Source of the DNA: UBA4951 sp963652335
GTDB taxonomy: Bacteria; Bacillota_I; Bacilli_A; RFN20; CAG-826
NCBI GenBank assembly: GCA_963652335.1
Contig: CAVJSS010000011.1
Span: forward strand, 1 to 38,385
Direction of reading: 5' to 3'
DNA length: 38,385 bases
Position numbers and translations under genes: made by a program. The notes beneath the pieces are model-generated. The model did not search any database, was not told the origin of the DNA, and saw nothing but the letters and a program-made list of their open reading frames with translations. The first letter of the stretch is position 1, and the number at the start of each line of letters is the position of its first letter. Below, piece by piece: positions 14,300 to 21,699 of the stretch.

Positions 14300-15418
14300 T
14301 TATTTGGAAACTTTTTCGATGCCTTTGGCAGCCATAACGTCGTCAACCAAGCCTTTGGCGCGGCGGAGAGACAAACCAGATTTGACTTTGAGGGTCAATG
14401 GGACATCGGCGTATTTTTTGTTGTCTGAATTGACGACAGGCAAAGTCGAATCGTGGTAGTTGTTGGCATCAAGAGCGAAATTGCAACGCAAATGCTTTCC
14501 GATGATGGTGACGAACACAAGTTTTTCTCTATGGGCAGAGAAGGAAACGCCAGCGATGGATTCGCGAGCTTTGATTCCATAAGTGTTTGTGACATAAGCG
14601 GACAATTCGTCGAATTTGGCGCGGAGATCATCATCGGCGGCTTTATATTTGTCCGCGAATGGGATGCGCTGGATGTTCAGATTGCCAGTTTTTTCTTCGG
14701 CGGCAGGAACAGCGACAACCGTTTCTTCGACGGCCGGTTCCTCAACCACGGTTTCTTCGACGACCGGTGCTGGAGCCGGTTCTTCAACTGGGGCGGCTTC
14801 TTCGACTACCTCATGTTTCTTTTCGCATTCGGCGACTTTTTCTTCCAAAGCTTTGACGCGGCCATCCAATTCGACCACGAGATCACATCCTTTGTTTTCG
14901 AGAATGGTGATCTGATGTGATGTCGCAACGGCGATCAAGAAACAAATGATGGAGCAAAGACCGCCAATTATCAAAATGGCGAAAGATGCGGCATATCTAA
15001 GATGCATGCAGTCCAAATAGCGGGCGTAAGTGATACCTTCGATGACCCACAATCCGCCAATGAAGTCAAGGAAGAGAAAAATGGAAGGAACGACAAGTCT
15101 CTTCTCTTTTTTCGCTGACAAGATGACGATGACGATGAAAGCGATAACCGCAGCCCAGAAAGCTCCCAAAATGAAGATTCTGGTGAAATCCCAAGTCCAG
15201 CCGGATTGTCCAAAACACAAGAAAATGTTAAGGATGTAACGGTAGGAGATGTTCAAAATGCCAAAGCGGCCGCTGCTATTTGCAACTGCCACGGCCCAAG
15301 GGATTCCGAATGCATTATTGCCACCGATGGCACCGATGATCAAGAAGACCAAGACGATCGCGGTCGCAATGATGCCGAGAGCCGTCATGAGCTTATATTT
15401 CTTTTTTAGGTTCTTCAT
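14300..15418 (-). CDS. Membrane protein with Glu/Pro/Val-rich linker and a C-terminal repeated domain
   Basis: A 372-aa protein in three parts. Residues 1 to about 170 hold four hydrophobic helices. Then follow a short coiled-coil ('ELDGRVKALEEKVAECEKKH') and a low-complexity linker rich in Glu, Val, Pro and Ala (about 205-250). The last 115 residues are a soluble domain ('IPFADKYKAADDDLRAKFDE', 'VTIIGKHLRCNFALDA', 'VKSGLSLRRAKGLV'). That domain is also present in the 247-aa protein at 100-843. The layout suggests a membrane anchor presenting a cytosolic domain on a flexible arm. The function is unknown. AGGAG lies 10 nt before the ATG. It is a single gene, closed by the terminator at 14251-14286. 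Confidence 0.75.
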   Translation of the reverse strand: MKNLKKKYKLMTALGIIATAIVLVFLIIGAIGGNNAFGIPWAVAVANSSGRFGILNISYRYILNIFLCFGQSGWTWDFTRIFILGAFWAAVIAFIVIVILSAKKEKRLVVPSIFLFLDFIGGLWVIEGITYARYLDCMHLRYAASFAILIIGGLCSIICFLIAVATSHQITILENKGCDLVVELDGRVKALEEKVAECEKKHEVVEEAAPVEEPAPAPVVEETVVEEPAVEETVVAVPAAEEKTGNLNIQRIPFADKYKAADDDLRAKFDELSAYVTNTYGIKARESIAGVSFSAHREKLVFVTIIGKHLRCNFALDANNYHDSTLPVVNSDNKKYADVPLTLKVKSGLSLRRAKGLVDDVMAAKGIEKVSK

Positions 15419-15572
15419 GTGACATAAACTCCTATAAATATGTTTACCGATACTTTACTACAATATTTTCTTATAAAAAGATAAAAATGATAGGAAATGG
15501 GCTAAAAATTCAAAAATCGATAGTTAATCCACTTATTTTAATAGGGGATTTTTCACATTTTGAACCTCATAT

Positions 15573-15601
15573 TTGATAGAAAGGCGTATTGTTGTTATAA
15601 T
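15573..15601 (+). promoter_or_regulatory. Promoter of tRNA-Ile(UAU)
   Basis: TTGATA (15573-15578), 17 bp and TATAAT (15596-15601), 15 bp before the tRNA 5' end. One of the best sigma-A-type promoters in the window. Confidence 0.8.
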
Positions 15602-15616
15602 TCCAAACGCAAAAGC

Positions 15617-15692
15617 GGACCATTAGCGCAGCGGTTAGAGCGAGCCCCTTATAAGAGCTAGGCCGTAGGTTCAAATCCTACATGGTCCACCA
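15617..15692 (+). tRNA. tRNA-Ile (TAT)
   Basis: Acceptor GGACCAT/ATGGTCC, T-arm GTAGG-TTCAAAT-CCTAC and an encoded CCA end. The anticodon loop is CTTATAA, so the anticodon is TAT (reads AUA). Most bacteria read AUA with a CAU tRNA modified to lysidine by TilS; a plain UAU anticodon is rare. The anticodon stem AGCCC/GAGCT has one C-A mismatch (positions 30-40). Confidence 0.9.
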
Positions 15693-15701
15693 AAAAACGC
15701 C

Positions 15702-15731
15702 AAAGCCCCCTGATAAATGGGGGTTTTCTTT
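15702..15731 (+). terminator. Terminator after tRNA-Ile
   Basis: Stem AAAGCCCCC/GGGGGTTTT (15702-15710 and 15719-15727), one G-T pair, loop of 8, then TCTTTT. Confidence 0.85.
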
Positions 15732-15751
15732 TGCTAAACGCCCAATATGTG

Positions 15752-15757
15752 TATAAT
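15752..15757 (+). promoter_or_regulatory. -10 box of tRNA-Ser
   Basis: A perfect TATAAT 10 bp before the tRNA-Ser 5' end. The -35 region (TTTTGC, near 15729) is poor. Confidence 0.5.
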
Positions 15758-15767
15758 GTAGCGGCAC

Positions 15768-15858
15768 GGAGGCGTACCCAAGTGGCTGAAGGGACTGGTC
15801 TTGAAAACCGGCAGCAGGGTCACACCTGGCGAGAGTTCGAATCCCTCCGCCTCCGCCA
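15768..15858 (+). tRNA. tRNA-Ser (TGA)
   Basis: A 91-nt class II tRNA with a long variable arm. Acceptor GGAGGCG/CGCCTCC, anticodon loop CTTGAAA (anticodon TGA) on CTGGT/ACCGG, variable arm around 'GCAGGGTCACACCTGGC', encoded CCA. Confidence 0.95.
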
Positions 15859-16002
15859 ACTTGTCATTTTCTAATAAAAAACGTTAGTCTTAATAATCAT
15901 CGGTTTTGATTCCTTGAATGGCCTTTTTCATGGTTTTCATCCGTGCATTTGATCTGAACGTCTTTCATCGACAGCCATATGCAAAAGAGGATTCTTCAAC
16001 TT

Positions 16003-16035
16003 TTGACTATTTTGGAAAACCAATTGCTATATAAT
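16003..16035 (+). promoter_or_regulatory. Probable promoter of the riboswitch-controlled P-type ATPase
   Basis: TATAAT at 16030-16035 lies just before the riboswitch. A good -35 TTGACT (16003-16008) is present but 21 bp away, or 19 bp from the overlapping TATATA at 16028, so the spacing is not ideal. Confidence 0.45.
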
Positions 16036-16039
16036 ACCA

Positions 16040-16130
16040 CTCAGTCGGGAGTAGCTTAGTAAGGAACCGTCAAGACGATACGAATACGTATCCGGAACCC
16101 TACCATAAGACATTTATGCGCGAGACGATG
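16040..16130 (+). promoter_or_regulatory. yybP-ykoY-like manganese riboswitch
   Basis: The conserved core of this class is recognisable: 5' GUC-GGGAGUAGC (16044-16055), an internal CCCUACC (16098-16104), and 3' GCGA-GAC (16120-16126), where GUC and GAC close the basal helix. The class binds Mn2+ and switches on Mn2+ exporters and P-type ATPases. Here it lies directly ahead of a P-type ATPase, its ribosome binding site following at 16137-16142. No terminator hairpin is seen between aptamer and gene, so control may be at translation (inference). Confidence 0.8.
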
Positions 16131-16149
16131 TTTGCTAAGGAGCTCTTTT

Positions 16150-18894
16150 ATGTTTGAAACTAAAAACCTTTTGGAAACGGAAAGGGAATTGGGCACTGAT
16201 TTTCAGACCGGTTTGACTAGCGAAGAAGCTAGCAAACGACTTGAGAAATATGGCCCGAACAAATTGGCCGAAAAGAAGAAAAAATCATGGATTCGTATCT
16301 TTTTCGAGCAGATGAACAATCCGATGATTTATGTTTTGTTCGCCGCTATCGCCGTGACCATCGGCGTTTCCGTTTACGAAACCATCAAAGCCGGTCGTTT
16401 CTCCTTTTTGGAAATAGGGGATTGGCCGGATGTCGTCATCGTTTTGGCGGTCGTCATTTTGAATTCCATAATCGGGACTGTCCAAGAAATCAGGGCTGCC
16501 ACCTCATTGGATGCGTTAAAGAATCTCGCCGCGCCGGAATGTCATGTGCTTAGGGGTGGTCAGCGTTTGAAGATCAAATCACAAGACTTGGTTCCAGGCG
16601 ACATAGTCGTTTTGGAAGAAGGGGACACGATAGGCGCCGACATTAGGCTTATCGAATCCGTGAATCTGAAAGTTAACGAATCATCTTTGACCGGCGAATC
16701 GGTCCCTGTTTTGAAAAATGCCGAAATCACTTTCTCTGGCGAAGTAGGCATCGGAGACAGGGTCAATATGGCTTATATGTCGACTCCTGTGACTTATGGA
16801 AGAGGCAGGGGCGTTGTCGTTTCAACCGGCATGAACACCGAAATCGGACATATCGCCAAAGCCCTTGACCAAGAAGAAGACGAACAAACCCCTCTTCAAA
16901 AAGTCCTTGCCAAGTTAAGCAAGCTTTTGGGCTTTTTGACCTTGGGCATCGTGGTTTTGGTATTGATAGTCGATATCATCTATATCTTCGTTCATAACCA
17001 GCAATCTGACGTTTCTTCATGGATCGATTCTTTGCTAAGCGCCATCGCCTTGGCCGTAGCCGCTATACCTGAGGGCTTGGCTGCGGTTGTTACGATCGTT
17101 CTTTCGATCGGCGTTCAGCGAATGGTCAAAGCCAACACCATCGTCCGCAAGCTGCCTAGCGTCGAAACCCTTGGTTCCGTCTCCGTAGTTTGCAGCGACA
17201 AAACGGGTACCTTAACCGAAAATCGCATGACGGTTGTCGAAGCTTATGTCGACGATTGTTATTTTTCCGAAGCCGATTTTTCAGAGGAAAACAAGGAAAA
17301 AGAAGAGGATCTCGCATTATTGGCCAAAGGAATGTCTCTATGTTCCAATGCATCTGTCGATGATGGTTTTTATGGCGACCCAACCGAAATATGCCTTGTT
17401 GTGTTAGCCAACAAATTCAACCTTCATAAAAAAGACATAGAATCCCTCGCCCCACGCGTAGATGAGCTTCCTTTCGACAGCGAGCGCAAGATGATGTCCA
17501 CCAAACACAAAGAAGAAGACAAATGCATCGTTTATACAAAAGGAGCTTTAGACAGCATCCTCGCCCACGTGACCAAGATCCTCGTTAATGGAAAGGAAAG
17601 AGACATCACCGACAAAGACATCGAAGACATCTACAAAGCCAACAAGACTTTTTCCGACAAAGCCCTTCGCGTTTTGGCTTTGGCATACAAATACAGCGAC
17701 GAAGAGATTGAAGAGGAAGATCTTACTTTCGTTGGATTGGTAGCGATGATCGATCCAGCCAGAAAAGAAGCGGCCCCAGCCGTTGCCACTTTCAAAGGCG
17801 CTGGGATAACGACCGTAATGATAACCGGAGACCATATCGATACGGCTTTCGCCATTGCTAAGCAACTAGGCATAGCGGAAGACATATCCCAATGTATGAT
17901 GGGCAAAGACATCGATAAGCTGACTTTCGAAGAACTGCGGGAAAAGGCCAAGACCGTGCGCGTTTTCGCCCGCGTTTCACCTCAAAACAAGGTCTCCATC
18001 GTCAAAGCCTTCAAAGCCAATGGCAATATTTGCGCAATGACTGGCGATGGCGTAAACGACGCGCCGTCCTTAAAAACCGCTGATATCGGTATTGCCATGG
18101 GTATCACCGGTACCGACGTCGCCAAATCTTCCGCGGACATGGTTTTGGTCGATGACAACTTCGCCTCGATCGAAAAGGCGGTGGAAGAAGGAAGGGGGAT
18201 ATACGCTAACATCAAAAAGACCGTTTTGTTCCTTCTTTCCAGCAACATCGCCGAAGTGTTGGCCATGTTCATCGTCATCTGCCTTGGCTTCCCGTCTTCT
18301 TTCATCGCGATTCATTTGTTATGGGTCAATTTGCTTACCGATTCGCTCCCAGCCATTGCTTTGGGAATGGATAGGAAAGACCCTAACAACATGAAGGAAA
18401 AACCCCGCGACAAGAACGAAGCCATATTCTCCAAAGGCGGTTATGCCATAACAATCGGATATGGCGCATTGATCACGATATCGGTTTTAATGGCGTATTT
18501 CAGCGCCTTCTGGCTAAATGGCATATATGCCTGGTCATCGATAGTCAACGCGGCAGAATTGACCCCTGATATATTATTGCAAGCCAGAACCATGGCTTTC
18601 GTTGCCTTAGCCATATCCGAACTTGTCCATATGGTCGGCATGAGCAATCAGAATCGCTCATTTGTCTATGTGCTCAAAGGCGGAAATTGGATGATGCTAA
18701 TCGCTTTTATCGTCGGTTTGGCGTTGCAACTATTCGTCGTTGAAGTTCCGTTTATGAGAGATGTCTTCTCAACTTCCGACTTAACTTGGAAAGAGTGGCT
18801 TATAACCGCGGCGATGTGCGTTACTCCTTTGATTGCCCACGAAATCGTCGTCTTGATCAAGTGGATCAAAGGCAAAAGCAAGAAAAACGCATAG
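16150..18894 (+). CDS. P-type (P2A) cation-transporting ATPase, probable Mn2+/Ca2+ exporter
   Basis: A 914-aa P-type ATPase. In order: actuator-domain motif 'VNESSLTGESVPV', membrane motif 'AAIPEGLAAVVTIVLSIG' (M4), phosphorylation site 'CSDKTGTLTENRMT' (Asp near residue 350), nucleotide-binding 'YTKGALDSIL', hinge 'MTGDGVNDAPSLKTADIG', and C-terminal helices starting with 'HLLWVNLLTDSLPAIALGMD'. PEGL in M4 and the M6 'NLLTD' segment place it in the Ca2+/Mn2+ P2A group. The riboswitch upstream argues for Mn2+ export (family knowledge plus context). ATG 16150 is preceded by AAGGAG at 7 nt spacing; the upstream in-frame TTG at 16132 lacks such support. Length is normal. Confidence 0.92.
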   Translation: MFETKNLLETERELGTDFQTGLTSEEASKRLEKYGPNKLAEKKKKSWIRIFFEQMNNPMIYVLFAAIAVTIGVSVYETIKAGRFSFLEIGDWPDVVIVLAVVILNSIIGTVQEIRAATSLDALKNLAAPECHVLRGGQRLKIKSQDLVPGDIVVLEEGDTIGADIRLIESVNLKVNESSLTGESVPVLKNAEITFSGEVGIGDRVNMAYMSTPVTYGRGRGVVVSTGMNTEIGHIAKALDQEEDEQTPLQKVLAKLSKLLGFLTLGIVVLVLIVDIIYIFVHNQQSDVSSWIDSLLSAIALAVAAIPEGLAAVVTIVLSIGVQRMVKANTIVRKLPSVETLGSVSVVCSDKTGTLTENRMTVVEAYVDDCYFSEADFSEENKEKEEDLALLAKGMSLCSNASVDDGFYGDPTEICLVVLANKFNLHKKDIESLAPRVDELPFDSERKMMSTKHKEEDKCIVYTKGALDSILAHVTKILVNGKERDITDKDIEDIYKANKTFSDKALRVLALAYKYSDEEIEEEDLTFVGLVAMIDPARKEAAPAVATFKGAGITTVMITGDHIDTAFAIAKQLGIAEDISQCMMGKDIDKLTFEELREKAKTVRVFARVSPQNKVSIVKAFKANGNICAMTGDGVNDAPSLKTADIGIAMGITGTDVAKSSADMVLVDDNFASIEKAVEEGRGIYANIKKTVLFLLSSNIAEVLAMFIVICLGFPSSFIAIHLLWVNLLTDSLPAIALGMDRKDPNNMKEKPRDKNEAIFSKGGYAITIGYGALITISVLMAYFSAFWLNGIYAWSSIVNAAELTPDILLQARTMAFVALAISELVHMVGMSNQNRSFVYVLKGGNWMMLIAFIVGLALQLFVVEVPFMRDVFSTSDLTWKEWLITAAMCVTPLIAHEIVVLIKWIKGKSKKNA

Positions 18895-19107
18895 GAACTG
18901 TTTGCTTTTTAGCTGGTTTCGTCTGCATTTCAATAATCAAAAATCTAAAAATCTCATCAATTTCACGCATATAAGATAGCTTTTTTCTTGTTCTCCGTTT
19001 CGTAGAAGAAAACGAACCTTATTGTCTTTGCTTCTGCTTTTTAAGGCTTATACTAAGCTAGCCTCTCTCAAAGAGGCGCAAATTGACATAGTCTAAAAGG
19101 GAATATC

Positions 19108-19836
19108 ATGTTTTTAGCAGCGGAAGTGTTCGGGAAAGAACACCTTATATTTTTGTCTATATGGATAACGATTTGTGTCGTTTCTTCCGTTTTGGCCAAA
19201 CTTTATCTCAAAACCGAAAAGGCCCAATGGATCTATATCAGGATCTTGGCTTGTCTGGTTTTACTTTTCAATGGGCTTACGAGAGTTGGCATTTACATTC
19301 ACGGCGCTAACTGGATGGCTGCAGTTTTTCCGGATACGTTCTGTTCGATGTCGGCCACGATTTTCCCCATTCTCATTCTTTTTGGCAAAAAGGATCTATA
19401 TTCTTATCATGGCCTTTGGTACCTTTCGGCAGTCGGCGGATTGACCTCTACCATTTATCCTCCTTATATAGGCCAAGGCCCAACGATTTGGTACTTAAAT
19501 ACCATATCCGGGATGATATACCATTCGTTATTGACTTTGCTTTGCTTCATGCTCGTTTTGTTCGATGTTTTTAAGCCAAGCATCAAAAAGAGCTTCGCCT
19601 TTCCGATCGTCTTTTCCCTTTATATCGTCTTTGGCGCTTTTTTGATTTCGAAAATGGGATTTTCGGATGCGATGTGCATAAGAAATCCGCTTCTGTTCGG
19701 CACCCCATTGGATTGTTGGTTCATTCTTGTTGTTGGGACCATCTTGGTTTATTTGGCCGCTATATCCTATGAATACATTCCGAATCTAATAAAAAAATCA
19801 AAAGACAAAAAACAATCCAAGGAAGCTGGTGATTGA
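19108..19836 (+). CDS. YwaF/TIGR02206-like membrane protein, copy 1 of 3
   Basis: A 242-aa membrane protein with about six or seven hydrophobic helices. The pattern 'VFGKEHLIFL' at the N-terminus, 'FPDTFCSMSATIFPILILFGKKDLY', 'VGGLTSTIYP', and 'YLNTISGMIYHSLL' with its His fits the YwaF/TIGR02206 family (related to TMEM164), whose bacterial role is not settled. Two paralogues follow in tandem (20029, 20884). This copy is the most divergent of the three. The ATG has an AAAGGGA-type ribosome binding site. A GCCTCT/AGAGGC hairpin (19061-19077) lies in its leader. The family call is from memory of the pattern and needs a profile search. Confidence 0.7.
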   Translation: MFLAAEVFGKEHLIFLSIWITICVVSSVLAKLYLKTEKAQWIYIRILACLVLLFNGLTRVGIYIHGANWMAAVFPDTFCSMSATIFPILILFGKKDLYSYHGLWYLSAVGGLTSTIYPPYIGQGPTIWYLNTISGMIYHSLLTLLCFMLVLFDVFKPSIKKSFAFPIVFSLYIVFGAFLISKMGFSDAMCIRNPLLFGTPLDCWFILVVGTILVYLAAISYEYIPNLIKKSKDKKQSKEAGD

Positions 19837-20028
19837 ATGAAAATGGATGGCATTATTCGAAAGAAATATCAAAAAAATAAAGCTGTATTGTGCTCTTTGG
19901 GCTTAGCGACATTCAACAAACATTCTTGGCTGAGCCTGCGGCTTGTTATCTATCAACGAGCGCTTGCAATTGCCTGCTGCCATTGACTAAAACCACTCAG
20001 CAGCAGCTTCTTTTGAAAGGAATATGTT

Positions 20029-20754
20029 ATGCTTTTGAATCCCCAAGTATTTGGCAAAGAACATTGGATATTTTTGGCCTTATTATCGATTATTGGAATT
20101 GGCTCTCTCGTTTTGGCCAAACTTTATCTAAAAACCGAAAAATCTCAATGGATTTATATGCGCGTGATGGCCGCGATCATTTTGATTGGAGACACAATAA
20201 CCAGAATCGGCGTCGGCTTGGATTATGGCTGGCTTAACGCCATTCCGAATACTTTTTGTTCAATGACGGGCTTTTTGTTCTCTATGGTCGTTCTTTTCGG
20301 CAAAAAGAATCTCTATGTCTATAATGGCTTATGGTATTTAGCTATTTTTGGCGGATTGGTATCGGTCATTTATCCTGATTTTATCTCCCAAGGCGCGACA
20401 ATTTGGCATTTGAATACCATGGCGGCCCTCGTTTATCATGGCGTCATGTTCTTTTTATGCATCGCGATGGGAATGTTCAAAGTATTTAGGCCAAGCATAA
20501 AAAGAAGTTGGGTTTTCCCGCTTACGATCGCGCTCTATATCGCCTTTGGCTCCTTCTTGGTCCATTTCCTTAAGGTCGATGATGCCATGTGCATCGTGAA
20601 TCCGATGCTTTCCGGAACGCCTATCGATTGCTGGCTTATATTGGCAGTCGGCACAGCTTTGGTCTATTTAGCCGCCTTCCTATACGAATTCACCCCAAAA
20701 TGGGTCAAAAAGATCAAAGAAAAAAAGGCATCCAAATCAAATGGCGAAGAATAA
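20029..20754 (+). CDS. YwaF/TIGR02206-like membrane protein, copy 2 of 3
   Basis: A 241-aa multi-helix membrane protein closely related to the gene at 20884 and more distantly to that at 19108. Conserved marks in this copy are 'QVFGKEHWIFLALL', 'IPNTFCSMTGFLFSMVVLFG', 'IWHLNTMAALVYHGVMFF' and 'FRPSIKRSWVFPL'. Its ribosome binding site is AAAGGAA, spaced by 7 nt. It ends at a terminator (20758-20792), so copies 1 and 2 may share a transcript while copy 3 has its own promoter. In the 192 bp between copies 1 and 2 a CTGCTG/CAGCAG repeat (about 19974-20002) is the only structure I see. Confidence 0.75.
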   Translation: MLLNPQVFGKEHWIFLALLSIIGIGSLVLAKLYLKTEKSQWIYMRVMAAIILIGDTITRIGVGLDYGWLNAIPNTFCSMTGFLFSMVVLFGKKNLYVYNGLWYLAIFGGLVSVIYPDFISQGATIWHLNTMAALVYHGVMFFLCIAMGMFKVFRPSIKRSWVFPLTIALYIAFGSFLVHFLKVDDAMCIVNPMLSGTPIDCWLILAVGTALVYLAAFLYEFTPKWVKKIKEKKASKSNGEE

Positions 20755-20757
20755 AGC

Positions 20758-20792
20758 AAAGAACGCCCAAATGACACGGACGTTCTTTTTTT
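20758..20792 (+). terminator. Terminator after the second YwaF-like gene
   Basis: Stem AAAGAACG/CGTTCTTT (20758-20765 and 20781-20788), extended inside by CC/GG, with a T-run of seven. Confidence 0.85.
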
Positions 20793-20821
20793 CAAAAAGG
20801 CAATAAGCGAAATTTAGTTGT

Positions 20822-20850
20822 TTGGTTTTGATGAATTCAACGAATATAAT
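20822..20850 (+). promoter_or_regulatory. Promoter of the third YwaF-like gene
   Basis: TTGGTT (20822-20827), 17 bp and TATAAT (20845-20850), 33 bp before the ATG at 20884. The ribosome binding site is AAAGGCGG. Confidence 0.6.
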
Positions 20851-20883
20851 TAGCGAAAACGATTTAGGCGAAAGGCGGAAAAT

Positions 20884-21597
20884 ATGTTATTGGTACCTCA
20901 AGTATTCGGCAAAGAACATTTGATATTCCTTGCTGTTTTTCTGACTGTGGCTATAGTTGCCACGGTTTTGGCGAAACTTTATCTTAAAAGCGAAAAGAGC
21001 CAATGGATTTATATGCGTATCATGGCGGCTTTGGTATTGTTGTTCAACATTTTAAACAGAGTCGGAGTCGGCTTGGATGGCGGTGGTTTTCTCTTTGCCT
21101 TGCCAAACACCTATTGTTCGTTGACTAGCTTCATTTTGCCAATCGTCGTGTTGTTCGGGAAAAAGAATCTTTATTGTTACAACTGCCTCTGGTATATGGC
21201 TTTGGTTGGCGGGCTTGCAACCATAATCTATCCGGATTTCATCGTTCAGGCCGAAACCATTTGGCATTTGAATACGATATTCAGCTTATTGCATCATGGC
21301 ACAATATTTTTCTTGGTCATAACCATGGGCATGTTCAAAGTCTTTAGGCCAAGCATTAAAAGATCTTGGGTTTTCCCTCTCGGATTTTGCCTTTATATCG
21401 TCGTCGGTACCTTCGAGATTCATTTCCTCAAATTGGAAGAAGCGATGTGCATCGTGCAACCATTGCTATCTGGAACCCCGCTTAATTGTTGGTTCATATT
21501 GGCAGTCGGCACAGCTTTGGTCTATATTGCCTCGATCCTATACGAATACACGCCGAAATTGATCAAGAAAATAAAAGAAAAGAAGGAAACCAAATAA
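20884..21597 (+). CDS. YwaF/TIGR02206-like membrane protein, copy 3 of 3
   Basis: A 237-aa membrane protein, closest to copy 2. It shares 'QVFGKEHLIFL', 'LPNTYCSLTSFILPIVVLFG', 'GKKNLYCYNCLWYMALVGGL', 'IWHLNTIFSLLHHGTIFF' and 'FRPSIKRSWVFPL'. A His-His pair replaces the Tyr-His of the other copies. It has its own promoter. It ends 36 bp before the perfect palindrome at 21633-21664. Triplication with divergence suggests separate substrates or conditions (inference). The basic Lys-rich tail is shared by all three copies and is cytosolic by the positive-inside rule. Confidence 0.75.
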   Translation: MLLVPQVFGKEHLIFLAVFLTVAIVATVLAKLYLKSEKSQWIYMRIMAALVLLFNILNRVGVGLDGGGFLFALPNTYCSLTSFILPIVVLFGKKNLYCYNCLWYMALVGGLATIIYPDFIVQAETIWHLNTIFSLLHHGTIFFLVITMGMFKVFRPSIKRSWVFPLGFCLYIVVGTFEIHFLKLEEAMCIVQPLLSGTPLNCWFILAVGTALVYIASILYEYTPKLIKKIKEKKETK

Positions 21598-21632
21598 GCT
21601 GACATCGGCATTCAAGACAGCAAATATCAAAG

Positions 21633-21664
21633 TATGTATTTAAAATAATTATTTTAAATACATA
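21633..21664. repeat. Perfect 32-bp AT-rich palindrome
   Basis: The left half TATGTATTTAAAATAA (21633-21648) is exactly reverse-complementary to the right half (21649-21664), with no loop. It lies between the third YwaF-like gene and addB, ending 22 bp before the addB -10 box, where an activator or repressor site would be. It has no GC-rich stem or T-tail, so it is not a typical terminator. Confidence 0.85.
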
Positions 21665-21686
21665 AACCAAATGTCCGGATTTGTTG

Positions 21687-21699
21687 TATAATATTGTCG
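21687..21699 (+). promoter_or_regulatory. -10 box giving a leaderless mRNA for addB
   Basis: TATAAT (21687-21692), then ATTGTCG (7 nt) and the ATG at 21700. There is no Shine-Dalgarno. No good -35 is seen; the palindrome at 21633-21664 ends at the -35 position. Confidence 0.5.

Noticed and set aside
14453..14920. Plus-strand 155-aa ORF, Phe- and Gly-rich
   Set aside because: Antisense shadow of the low-complexity linker and C-terminal domain of the gene at 14300-15418.
16003..19054. A special promoter class with a 21-bp spacer (TTGACT/TTGTCT to TATAAT/TATACT at 16003, 19022 and, on the minus strand, 3865)
   Set aside because: Three cases with weak -35 matches are too few to separate from chance.
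19890..20237. Plus-strand 115-aa ORF between YwaF-like copies
   Set aside because: It runs into copy 2 in another frame, has no ribosome binding site, and its second half is a shadow of the copy 2 coding sequence.
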